Below, one piece after another: positions 56,860-64,000 of a stretch of 64,000 bases of DNA. The notes below the pieces were generated by a model. That model saw only the letters and a program-made list of their open reading frames with translations, was not told the origin of the DNA and did no database searches. Location: positions 1,426,001 through 1,490,000 of the forward strand of contig NZ_JAZAPB010000002.1 in the NCBI RefSeq assembly GCF_036321025.1, written 5' to 3'. Both the position numbers and the translations under genes were made by a program. Position 1 is the stretch's first letter, and the number at the start of each line of letters is the position of its first letter. This DNA comes from Alteraurantiacibacter hainanensis. Its GTDB lineage: Bacteria; Pseudomonadota; Alphaproteobacteria; Sphingomonadales; Sphingomonadaceae.

Positions 56860-58680
56860 ATGCCCCAAATCCGCCGCCTTCCGGAGACGCTTGTCAATCG
56901 TATCGCCGCGGGCGAGGTGGTGGAGCGACCGGCCTCCGCGCTCAAGGAGTTGCTGGAGAATGCAATCGATGCCGGGGCCACGCGCATAACCGTATCCATC
57001 GTAGATGGCGGACTGGACTCGATCGAGATCACCGACGACGGCTGCGGAATGACCGCGGACGAAATGGCGCTGGCGCTGGAGCGCCATGCAACCTCGAAAC
57101 TGCCGGATGAGGCTATCGAGCAGGTCGGCACGCTTGGATTTCGGGGGGAAGCCCTGCCGTCCATCGCCAGTGTATCGCGCCTGACACTGGAAAGCCGTCC
57201 GCGTGGCGCGGATCAGGGGTGGTGCAGGGTGGTGGATCACGGCCGCCTTCTTGAAGAAGGGCCGGCGGCGCTTCCTCCTGGCACGCGCGTCAGGGTGGAA
57301 AACCTGTTCGCCAGGATCCCCGCGCGGCGCAAGTTCCTGCGCACTCCGCGAAGCGAATACGCCGCCTGTCAGGATGTTGTGAAGCGCCTTGCCATGGCCC
57401 GCCCGGACATCAGCTTCACCTTCGAGCATGGCGACCGGCGCATCTTCGCAGTGCAGGGCGGCGATGGAACGGAAGCTCGCGTCGCCCAGCTCGTCGCCCG
57501 AGAACTGGCCGACAACGGCGTTACCATCGATCTGGAAAGGCCAGGTGCCGAGGGGCCGATGCGGCTGACGGGCGTGGCCGGTTTGCCGACCTACAACCGT
57601 GGGGTCGCCGATCACCAGTATCTTTTCGTGAACGGCAGGCCAGTCAAGGATCGCCTGCTGACGGGCGCGGTGCGGGGCGCCTACGCCGACATGCTTGCGC
57701 GAGATCGTCACGCGGTGCTGGCGCTGTTCCTGAACATTCCCTTCGCCGACGTCGACGTGAACGTGCATCCGGCCAAGACGGAAGTCCGCTTTCGCGATGC
57801 GGCGGCGGTACGCGGTTTCATCGTCTCGGGATTGCGACAGGCGCTGTCCACCGGTGACAGGCGCAGTGCGCAGGCCCCCGATGCAGGCGCGATGGGCCGC
57901 TGGCAGGTGGAGCCGGAGCGAGACGAACCGGCCCCGGCGCTCCGCTCGATCTTCGCGGGTCGGGACTGGACCGGCCCGGCGTCTACGCCCTCGCGGGTGG
58001 CTGAACCCGGAGCGACGTGGAATCACGGGTCGAACGTGCTCGCCGCGCCGCAGGGCAGGGCCGAAGCTGCCGAAGACCTGCCAGAGGATGTCGAGGATTT
58101 CCCGCTCGGCATCGCGCGCGGCCAGGTTGCCAACACCTACATCGTGGCGGAGGCGGCTGATGGCCTCGTGCTGGTGGATCAGCACGCCGCTCATGAACGC
58201 ATCGTGCTGGAGCGCCTGCGGGCTGCCGGCGCGGCCGACAAGGTGGCCGCCAGCCAGGCCCTGCTGATCCCCGACGTCGTCGAAATGGACGAAGCCAGCT
58301 GCGACAGGCTGGAGGAGCAGATCGACCATTTCGCCAACCTGGGCCTGGTGATCGAGCGTTTCGGTCCGGGAGCGATGCTCGTGCGGGCTCTTCCGGGGAC
58401 TTTGCGGAAGGCCGACCCGCAAAAACTCCTCGTCGACCTGGCAGACGACTTGGCCAAGCACGGCGCCTCGCTGCTGCTCGGGGAGAAGATCGAATACGTT
58501 CTGGCAACAATGGCCTGCCACGGATCGGTGAGGGCAGGGCGGACCCTGAACGTCGCCGAGATGAATGCTCTCTTGCGCGAAATGGAGAAGACACCCCGTT
58601 CAGGACAGTGCAATCATGGTCGTCCAACCTGGGTGAAGCTATCCATGGACGATGTCGAGAAGCTGTTCGGAAGACACTGA
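56860..58680 (+). CDS. mutL: DNA mismatch repair protein MutL
   Basis: Mismatch-repair ATPase that couples MutS to nicking. The 606 residues carry the GHKL ATPase motifs ENAIDAGATRI, DDGCGM, TLGFRGEALPSIASVSRL and the NVHPAKTEVRF region, then a Pro/Ala-rich linker and the dimerisation domain. The C-terminus has DQHAAHERIVLERLR and a final cluster with CNHGRPTWVKL, a feature of endonuclease-type MutL. It is divergent from mreB and overlaps a lipoprotein gene downstream. Confidence 0.97.
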   Translation: MPQIRRLPETLVNRIAAGEVVERPASALKELLENAIDAGATRITVSIVDGGLDSIEITDDGCGMTADEMALALERHATSKLPDEAIEQVGTLGFRGEALPSIASVSRLTLESRPRGADQGWCRVVDHGRLLEEGPAALPPGTRVRVENLFARIPARRKFLRTPRSEYAACQDVVKRLAMARPDISFTFEHGDRRIFAVQGGDGTEARVAQLVARELADNGVTIDLERPGAEGPMRLTGVAGLPTYNRGVADHQYLFVNGRPVKDRLLTGAVRGAYADMLARDRHAVLALFLNIPFADVDVNVHPAKTEVRFRDAAAVRGFIVSGLRQALSTGDRRSAQAPDAGAMGRWQVEPERDEPAPALRSIFAGRDWTGPASTPSRVAEPGATWNHGSNVLAAPQGRAEAAEDLPEDVEDFPLGIARGQVANTYIVAEAADGLVLVDQHAAHERIVLERLRAAGAADKVAASQALLIPDVVEMDEASCDRLEEQIDHFANLGLVIERFGPGAMLVRALPGTLRKADPQKLLVDLADDLAKHGASLLLGEKIEYVLATMACHGSVRAGRTLNVAEMNALLREMEKTPRSGQCNHGRPTWVKLSMDDVEKLFGRH

Positions 58681-59189
58681 TGCGCCTGCCGATTATTGTA
58701 TTTGCCGCCCTTGCCCTGTCCGCATGCGGAGAGGAAATGAGCGAGTCCGAACGGGCGGAGCAAGACCGTGCCGTGGTCGAGCGGGTTCGCAATGCCAACG
58801 AAACCGCGCCACCGCTCGTGGAGTTGGTGCCGGAGCCGATCCTCTATCCCGACCTCGAGGCCCACGACCTGTTGGGTCAAGTCTGCTCCTACGCCCCCGG
58901 CACCAGCATGGGAGCTAGGGTGATTGCGCGCGAGACCGACGCCTACATGAAGATCGACGGCGACATGCTTCGCTTCGCTGCCGATCCCGGATCGAGGGAA
59001 CTGCCGGCCAAGACGCGCTCCTTCTACAACGGCCGCGAGTATTCCCTGCGGCTGGAGATCGACGACGAGGTTCCCAGCGAAGATGCGGGCGAGGATGGCT
59101 CGCGGTTCTCCGCGGGCACGGTCTGGCTGCGCGACCGCTGGGACCGGGTTGTGTACCAGGGCACCGGAGCGGTGGACTGCGGCGCCTGA
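58680..59189 (+). CDS. putative lipoprotein
   Basis: A 169-residue protein with a lipoprotein signal (MRLPIIVFAALALSAC). The start ATG shares its first base with the mutL TGA, so it is translationally coupled. The mature part is acidic with two further Cys (QVCSY and VDCGA) that may form a disulfide. No domain is recognised. It ends nine bases from the convergent glutaredoxin-MauE gene. Confidence 0.75.
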   Translation: MRLPIIVFAALALSACGEEMSESERAEQDRAVVERVRNANETAPPLVELVPEPILYPDLEAHDLLGQVCSYAPGTSMGARVIARETDAYMKIDGDMLRFAADPGSRELPAKTRSFYNGREYSLRLEIDDEVPSEDAGEDGSRFSAGTVWLRDRWDRVVYQGTGAVDCGA

Positions 59190-59197
59190 GGGGCTCC

Positions 59198-59989
59198 CTA
59201 GAGCACCGCCGGGCGCACCAGCATCCAGATACCCATCCCCATCATGGCGAGGTTTTCCGTCAGCGAGACGAAGCCGAGCGGCACGTTGCCGCTGCCGCCA
59301 ACGCAGGCGCACTTGATCTCGCGCTTCTGGACGTAGACCGCGTAGAACACGCTGACCGCGCCGATCGTGCCGATGAACAGCGCCACCGGGATCGACAGCC
59401 AGGGCAGCAAGCGTCCGGCCATCAGTATGGCTGCGCCGGCTTCGAGAAATGGATACAGGTAAGCGTAGGGGACCCAGCGCTTGGCCAGCAGGTCGTAGCC
59501 TAGGAACATGGTCGAGAATTGCTCGACGTCCTGCAGCTTGAGCATCGCCAGCATCGCCATCGAGAACGCGACGAACCATTCCGCGGCGCGGATCGTGAGA
59601 GGCGTGCCGAAGCTCCACCAGCTCAATGCCAGCGCCAGACCGAGTCCCACCGCGAACACGGCGAGGACCGGCGTGTAGCTGGTCTCCCCCTCGTCTTTCG
59701 GGGCATCGCCGAAATGCTTGCGAAGGGCGTCGTAGCCGCCGATCCGCTCATCACCGATAAAAACCTGCGGCGTCGTCTTGACGTCGTGCTTTTCCTTGAA
59801 TTCGTCGGTTTCCTCGCGCGTGGTGAGGTGGTGGTCCTCCACGTCGAAGCCGCTCCGCTCCAGCAGCCACCTGGCTTTCAGGCCGTAGGGGCAGACATGC
59901 TTTTCCATGACCATGCGATAAAGGCGCGCGGTACTGCCGCGCGCCTTCGTGTCGCCCTTGGTGTCGGGGGTAGTGTTTAGATCGTTCAT
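59198..59989 (-). CDS. glutaredoxin-MauE membrane fusion protein
   Basis: A 263-residue fusion. Residues about 20-100 are a glutaredoxin domain with a monothiol-type CPYG centre (MEKHVCPYGLKARWLLERSG) and the GSH-binding TPQVFIGDERIGGYDAL. The rest is a four-helix membrane domain of the MauE/DoxX-like type with a cytoplasm-facing CACVGG motif (KREIKCACVGGSGNVPLGFVSL). The layout suggests electron transfer from a thiol to membrane cysteines, as in disulfide-reducing MauE proteins. It is coupled to the DUF1206 gene by overlapping stop and start. Confidence 0.86.
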   Translation of the reverse strand: MNDLNTTPDTKGDTKARGSTARLYRMVMEKHVCPYGLKARWLLERSGFDVEDHHLTTREETDEFKEKHDVKTTPQVFIGDERIGGYDALRKHFGDAPKDEGETSYTPVLAVFAVGLGLALALSWWSFGTPLTIRAAEWFVAFSMAMLAMLKLQDVEQFSTMFLGYDLLAKRWVPYAYLYPFLEAGAAILMAGRLLPWLSIPVALFIGTIGAVSVFYAVYVQKREIKCACVGGSGNVPLGFVSLTENLAMMGMGIWMLVRPAVL

Positions 59990-60789
59990 GCCCGGAAGGT
60001 GGGAACTCCTGCATCCTTGTCCAGCTCGGGAATGATCCGGTAGCGGGCAAGGATCAGGCTCAGCAGGCCGAACGCCAGGAGTCCGATTGCCACGAGAGTG
60101 AAGATGAAGCCGTCATCGGCAAGGCTGGCGACCGCGCCGCCCAGAGTGACAACCTCACCGCTGCCGCCTGACAGGAAGCCGGCCTGGAAGAGAGACCAGC
60201 CGATCACCAGGAATACCACTGCGCGGGCGACGAAGCCGATCGCGCCGATAGTGCGCGTATGCGACGGTGCCTGTGCCGAGATGCGATGCATGAACTCTCC
60301 GGTGATACCCTTCTTGGCCTGCGCGAAAGCGGCGATGAAGAAGCAGAGGCCGAGGAGGCCGAGGATAATGCCGCCGAATTCCATCGAGAGTACGCCCGAG
60401 GCGGCTTCCTGGGCGCCGTCACCACCGCTGCCGCCCGATCCGCTTGTCGCGAACATGTAGGCGGAATAGGCGAGGGCGAAGTGACCGATGGCGCTGCCGA
60501 GGTGACCAAGGCGCTTGCCCCAGCCCTTTGCGTCGGAGCCTTCGTTCTCGATATCGAAGATGGGGCTGCAGAGCCGGAAAAGTCCGTATGCGGTCAGCCC
60601 GACAACCATGATCCACAGGATCGCGGTGCCGGCGGGGAAGTCTTCGACGGCGCGGAAGACGCCGTTCGTCCCTTCGGCCACCTGCTGGGCGCTCGTCAGC
60701 GCGATGATGCCAATCACGGAGTACAGGATCGCACGGCTGAAATAGCCGACCCGTACCAACCAGTTGAACTTCTCGGACTTGTCGACCAT
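59986..60789 (-). CDS. DUF1206 membrane protein
   Basis: A 267-residue protein made of three repeats of two transmembrane helices, each with R-x-GY/F motifs (VRVGYFSRAILYSVIGIIALTSA, ...GRRLGHLGSAIGHFALAYSAYMF..., IGAIGFVARAVVFLVIGWSLF), as in DUF1206. The start is the ATG before VDKSEKF, with AGGAG 10 bases upstream. A longer upstream reading runs through a 264-bp gap that otherwise shows no gene. Function is unknown. Confidence 0.85.
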   Translation of the reverse strand: MVDKSEKFNWLVRVGYFSRAILYSVIGIIALTSAQQVAEGTNGVFRAVEDFPAGTAILWIMVVGLTAYGLFRLCSPIFDIENEGSDAKGWGKRLGHLGSAIGHFALAYSAYMFATSGSGGSGGDGAQEAASGVLSMEFGGIILGLLGLCFFIAAFAQAKKGITGEFMHRISAQAPSHTRTIGAIGFVARAVVFLVIGWSLFQAGFLSGGSGEVVTLGGAVASLADDGFIFTLVAIGLLAFGLLSLILARYRIIPELDKDAGVPTFRA

Positions 60790-61053
60790 CGCGTGCAATC
60801 TCCTGTGAACCGTTTCCCCCGCAACGAGTGACGAGAGGAATGGTGCCGAAACGTGCATCACGCGCGATAATGTGGAACACTTGGAACACTGTCCTGGGAC
60901 GAAAGTGTCAGGGGCATCCGGAACGGCGGGAAAACACGCGATAACCGCCGTTGGAGGCAGCATGGGAGACGAGGGCGCAACTGTTCGCATGCAGGGCGCA
61001 TGGCGGCCGCAACGCGATGTAGGAAAGCGAGGGGGAGCGGGGCGCCTGGCCCC

Positions 61054-61764
61054 CTAGCGCAGCCGCTTCACGTAGAGCTGGTTGTCGTCGCGGCGTTCCA
61101 TCTTGAAGTTGTCGCTCGCCGCTCGCATCAGGTCGGAAAGGCGCTTGAACCCGTGGTTGCGAACGTCGAAACTGGAACGGTTGCCGGCGATCTGACCGAC
61201 CTCGTGCAGCCGGGCAAAGCCTTCATCGTCGCGGCTCGAAGCGCGCCAGGCGTCGCCCAGCAGGTCAATGAGATCCTTGTCGAGATGCGCCGCGCCGCCA
61301 TTCCTCTCGTCGGATGAGTTCGTACGGATCAGCTTGTCGACATCGATGTAGCGCGTGCAGGCCGACTTGAAGGCTTCCGGGGCCTTGTCGGCACCGAAGC
61401 CGTAGACGATCATGCCATCCTGGCGCAGGCGCGTGACGAGCGGCGTGAAATCGCTGTCGCTGCTCATGATGCCAAAGCCGTCCACCTTGCCTGCATTCAG
61501 CAGGTCGATGGCGTCGATGGCCATGGCAATGTCCGTCGCGTTCTTGCCCTTGGTCAGGTCGAACTGCTGCATCGGCTGGAGGCCGAACCGGTGCGTGATC
61601 TTGTTCCAGTTGGCAAGGGCAGGCTTGGCCCAGTTGCCATAGGCGCGACGGATATTCACCTGGCCCAGCTCGGCCAGCACGGTCAGCACTGGGTCGATGC
61701 CCGCGTGGCTGGCGTTGTCCGCATCTATCAGCAGGGCGATGTTCTTGAGTTCTGCTTCAGGCAT
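61054..61764 (-). CDS. NYN-domain (LabA/MARF1-type) protein with C-terminal OST-HTH-like region
   Basis: A 236-residue predicted ribonuclease. The N-terminal NYN/PIN-like domain shows three conserved acidic patches: LLIDADNASH, ATDIAMAIDAIDLL and MSSDSDFTPLVTRLR. The C-terminal part (LIDLLGDAWRASSRDDEGFARLHEVGQIAG...FKRLSDLMRA) resembles the OST-HTH/LOTUS RNA-binding domain. Proteins of this layout are common in bacteria, with RNA as likely substrate. It has no operon partner here. Confidence 0.85.
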   Translation of the reverse strand: MPEAELKNIALLIDADNASHAGIDPVLTVLAELGQVNIRRAYGNWAKPALANWNKITHRFGLQPMQQFDLTKGKNATDIAMAIDAIDLLNAGKVDGFGIMSSDSDFTPLVTRLRQDGMIVYGFGADKAPEAFKSACTRYIDVDKLIRTNSSDERNGGAAHLDKDLIDLLGDAWRASSRDDEGFARLHEVGQIAGNRSSFDVRNHGFKRLSDLMRAASDNFKMERRDDNQLYVKRLR

Positions 61765-61883
61765 GCGCCGCTACATGGCGGGGAGGGCGATTGAAGGCAA
61801 GCAATGTCATTCCCAGGGCGCAAGCGAACATGGAGGCCCGGGGCAGGCCCCGTGAACGGATCGCCATTGGCGCAGGCGCTATG

Positions 61884-62288
61884 TCACTCCGGCAGGCTGA
61901 CGTCCCCGGCCGAATAGGGCGTGACCGTGAGTGCCTCGCCTCCATCGGGGGTTGCCGTGTAGGAACCGTCCGCAGCGCGCTGGGTCTCCGTATAGCAGAG
62001 CGTCTCGGCGCCGACTTGGCGAACCTTGAAGCAGGTCTTGCCATCGACAACTTCGAAAGTTCCTTGTGCGGGGTAGGTTCCTTCCGGCGTGATCTGCGAA
62101 TAGGTTCCATCCGCGTGCAGGGTGACCAGCGATGCCGTGCCATCGTCTGCGGCGACATAGTATGTTCCAGGCGGAGATCCATTCGCAGTCGTTGCCGCTA
62201 CGTCGGCAGGCTCATCGACCTCAGTTTCCGGTTCTTCGGCACAAGAGATCACCAGAGTCGCGGCGAAGAGCGTGACGATAGAACGCAT
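61884..62288 (-). CDS. putative lipoprotein
   Basis: A 134-residue protein with a lipobox (FAATLVISC), then an acidic linker (EEPETEVDEPADV) and a beta-rich domain with paired motifs GTYYVAADDG and GTYSQITPEGTY, plus two Cys that may pair. GAGGAGGA a few bases before ATG sets the start. No known family. It lies between the NYN and PilZ genes with its own spacing. Confidence 0.7.
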   Translation of the reverse strand: MRSIVTLFAATLVISCAEEPETEVDEPADVAATTANGSPPGTYYVAADDGTASLVTLHADGTYSQITPEGTYPAQGTFEVVDGKTCFKVRQVGAETLCYTETQRAADGSYTATPDGGEALTVTPYSAGDVSLPE

Positions 62289-62404
62289 ACCATCCTCCTC
62301 TCTCTTTCCCGCGAACCACCATACACCCATTGAAAGCGAAAAGCATCGCCGTGGTTGCGGTTCGATGCCCGCCAGACATCGCGCGCACGATCAATTCCCG
62401 CTCC

Positions 62405-62719
62405 TCAGGCGGAGGCGCGTGCGCGGTGCTGCGCAACCATCCTGTCGAACACCGGTCCGTAGAGGGCGCGCTTGAATTCCAGCCCCACCTGGCGGTCGTT
62501 CACCCAGCGGACCTGAGCGGCGATCGGGCCGATCTCGCCGAGCGATATCGTGACCCACAGGTTTCGCGTGAACCAGGGCGAGTCCGAGGAAAAGGAGCAA
62601 CCGTGTTCGGAGAAGTCCGAGATCATCACCTGAAGCGGCTTGCCGCTGCCGGTGCGTATCCTGCCGGGAATTCCCAGGTATCGGCGCTGCTCTTTTCGCC
62701 GCCCGACCGTGTTCTCCAT
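62405..62719 (-). CDS. PilZ domain protein
   Basis: A 104-residue single-domain protein. The sequence RRKEQRRYLGIPGRI matches the RxxxR c-di-GMP-binding motif start, DFSEHGCSF the D/NxSxxG motif, and QVRWVNDRQVGLEF the terminal strand. It would bind c-di-GMP or act as a degenerate PilZ adaptor. A hairpin that could hide its ribosome-binding site precedes it. Confidence 0.85.
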   Translation of the reverse strand: MENTVGRRKEQRRYLGIPGRIRTGSGKPLQVMISDFSEHGCSFSSDSPWFTRNLWVTISLGEIGPIAAQVRWVNDRQVGLEFKRALYGPVFDRMVAQHRARASA

Positions 62720-62728
62720 GGTGCGACC

Positions 62729-62760
62729 CCCCGAGATTTCCTGATATGGAAACGTCGGGG
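62729..62760 (-). promoter_or_regulatory. 5'-UTR hairpin before PilZ gene
   Basis: On the minus strand CCCCGACGTTTCC, loop ATATCA, GGAAATCTCGGGG form a 13-pair stem with one mismatch and one G-T pair, ending about 10 bases before the PilZ ATG. The G-run that would serve as ribosome-binding site is part of the stem, so it may control translation. An AT-rich promoter-like stretch precedes it. Confidence 0.5.
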
Positions 62761-62837
62761 TATCACCTAAGTAAACACCTGTAAAATATTCGCTTTATAC
62801 TATCATTTGTTTATTTCGGGATTGCGGATCCGGGCTT

Positions 62838-63473
62838 TCAGGCCTTACGGAATTCGCCGGTCGTCTCGTCCAGCAGGTGCAGGATCCCGTCGGAAATCGC
62901 GAAGTAGGCTCCGCGCAGGGTGACTTCGCCCTTGGGTTCTTTTTCCTGGATGCAGGGGAAAGTGCGCAGGTTGGCCAGGCTCACCTTCACGGCCGCCAAT
63001 TCCATCGCCCGTTCCGCCTCGCGGCCCTTGGTGCCGAGCTTTTCGGCGATGGGTTCGCGCACCTCGTCCAGCATGTCGATCCAGTTGGCGACGAAGCCGC
63101 CTTCGCCCAAGGGGTTGCCATGCAGGTCCTGCGTCAGCGCGGCCTGGCAGCCGCCGCACATGCCGTGGCCCATCACCACGACCGATTTCACCTTGAGGAA
63201 CTGCACCGCGAATTCCAGCGCCGCCGATACGCCGTGCTGGCCGGGCGTGGTTTCGAATGGCGGCACCAGCGCGGCGACGTTGCGCACGACGAAAATCTCG
63301 CCGGGCGACACATCGAAGATCTGCGCCGGGTCCACGCGGCTGTCGGAACAGGCGATCACCATTACCTGGGGCGACTGGCCTTCCCTCAGCTGTGCCCAGC
63401 GGTCATGCTGCACCCGCCAATCGCCGCTGCGGAAACGGGCATAGCCCTCGATCATCTCGTCAAAGCTTTTCAT
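62838..63473 (-). CDS. beta-carbonic anhydrase
   Basis: Zinc enzyme interconverting CO2 and bicarbonate. The 211 residues show the zinc ligands and catalytic pair in VIACSDSRVDPAQIF (Cys, Asp-Arg) and MGHGMCGGCQAAL (His, Cys), with EIFVVRNVAALVPP and GVSAALEFAV between. It starts at the ATG before KSFDEM; longer readings extend into the lipA promoter region. It is divergent from lipA. Confidence 0.95.
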   Translation of the reverse strand: MKSFDEMIEGYARFRSGDWRVQHDRWAQLREGQSPQVMVIACSDSRVDPAQIFDVSPGEIFVVRNVAALVPPFETTPGQHGVSAALEFAVQFLKVKSVVVMGHGMCGGCQAALTQDLHGNPLGEGGFVANWIDMLDEVREPIAEKLGTKGREAERAMELAAVKVSLANLRTFPCIQEKEPKGEVTLRGAYFAISDGILHLLDETTGEFRKA

Positions 63474-63568
63474 GAATGCACCGCTGCCGCGAAAAATCGG
63501 ATTCGACAAGGGGTAGCATGCGCAAGCGGGTTGCTCCCAAGGGGGCAGGCTCCTAAGTGGACCGCGTA

Positions 63569-64000
63569 ATGAACGACCTTTCCTCCGCACCCGCTCCCGA
63601 AGGTGATCGCCCGGCTCGCCAGCGCAAGCCGGACTGGATCCGCGTGAAGGCCCCCGTCAGCAAGGGCTATCACGAAACGCGCAAGATGATGCGCGACCTC
63701 GGCCTGAATACCGTTTGCGAGGAAGCGGCCTGTCCCAACATCGGCGAATGCTGGAGCAAGAAGCACGCCACGGTAATGATCCTTGGCGACGTGTGCACGC
63801 GCGCTTGCGCCTTCTGCAATGTGAAGACCGGCATGCCCCGCATGGTCGATCCGATGGAGCCGGAGAATACGGCCATCGCCGCGGCGAAGATGGGGCTTGA
63901 GCACATCGTCATCACCAGCGTCGACCGGGACGACCTGCCGGATGGCGGGGCAGGGCAGTTCGTGAAGGTGATCCAGGCCCTGCGTCGCGAGACGCCCGAC
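63569..64000 (+). CDS. lipA: lipoyl synthase (3' end outside window)
   Basis: Radical SAM enzyme that inserts two sulfurs into octanoyl groups on lipoyl domains. The visible 144 residues have the auxiliary-cluster motif TVCEEAACPNIGECW and the radical SAM cluster CTRACAFCN, then EPENTAIAAAKMGLEHIVITSVDRDDLPDGGAGQF. The reading frame runs off the window end without a stop. It starts 96 bases from the carbonic anhydrase gene on the other strand. Confidence 0.95.
   Translation, partial: MNDLSSAPAPEGDRPARQRKPDWIRVKAPVSKGYHETRKMMRDLGLNTVCEEAACPNIGECWSKKHATVMILGDVCTRACAFCNVKTGMPRMVDPMEPENTAIAAAKMGLEHIVITSVDRDDLPDGGAGQFVKVIQALRRETPD

Overview
The window looks like a chromosomal segment of a GC-rich alphaproteobacterium, most likely Sphingomonadales and probably Erythrobacteraceae or a close relative. 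This is inferred from gene content and protein character: a stress operon preceded by an alphaproteobacterial EcfG-type promoter, a HWE-family histidine kinase next to a FATGY-type single-domain response regulator, a long acidic RpoD, a DUF4170 protein and a MipZ/ParA-like ATPase. No species can be assigned by eye.

Left core region (1-36,400). It opens with the end of an ABC-2 exporter operon, a DUF481 outer-membrane protein, tgt and an S9 peptidase. rpsD follows, with three related small secreted proteins beside it. A tight minus-strand block carries rpiB-glyA-small membrane protein-nrdR-trmJ. A PAS/HWE sensor kinase overlaps its response regulator, followed by a ParA-like ATPase, a pseudouridine synthase, an NTF2-like protein, rpoD and dnaG. 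Next come a lipoprotein and yqeY, then the divergent car operon, where a visibly AT-richer orphan gene sits between carA and carB and overlaps both. greA shares a symmetric terminator with a convergent DUF4170 gene. A four-gene operon of small membrane proteins has a good GGAAC-N16-CGTT promoter. Then come eno, aldo/keto reductase-ribH-ribB (the RibB carries an N-terminal HTH and a degenerate GTP-cyclohydrolase-II-like domain), a divergent flavin reductase, an M48 protease, an FMN-dependent hydroxy-acid dehydrogenase and an SDR.

Genomic island (36,432-50,862). A 46-bp repeat of the 3' half of tRNA-Lys(CTT) flanks about 14.4 kb of visibly AT-richer DNA. Inside are a tyrosine integrase with matching 17-bp arm-type repeats at both ends, an AlpA/excisionase-like HTH gene, a primase-helicase replication protein, several orphan regulators, a DUF5681 gene and two cargo cassettes that look like phage defence. 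One is a translationally coupled HNH nuclease plus HEPN-motif protein. The other is a minus-strand operon of an adenine-N6 methyltransferase, a PD-(D/E)XK nuclease, a DGQHR-motif protein and a protein I do not recognise. This second operon is the best candidate for an undescribed system here.

Right core region (50,817-64,000). The intact tRNA-Lys gene is followed by the cell-shape cluster mreB-mreC-mreD-mrdA-rodA on the minus strand, mutL with an overlapping lipoprotein gene, a glutaredoxin-MauE fusion, a DUF1206 protein, a NYN-domain protein, a lipoprotein, a PilZ protein, a beta-carbonic anhydrase and the 5' part of lipA, which runs off the window.
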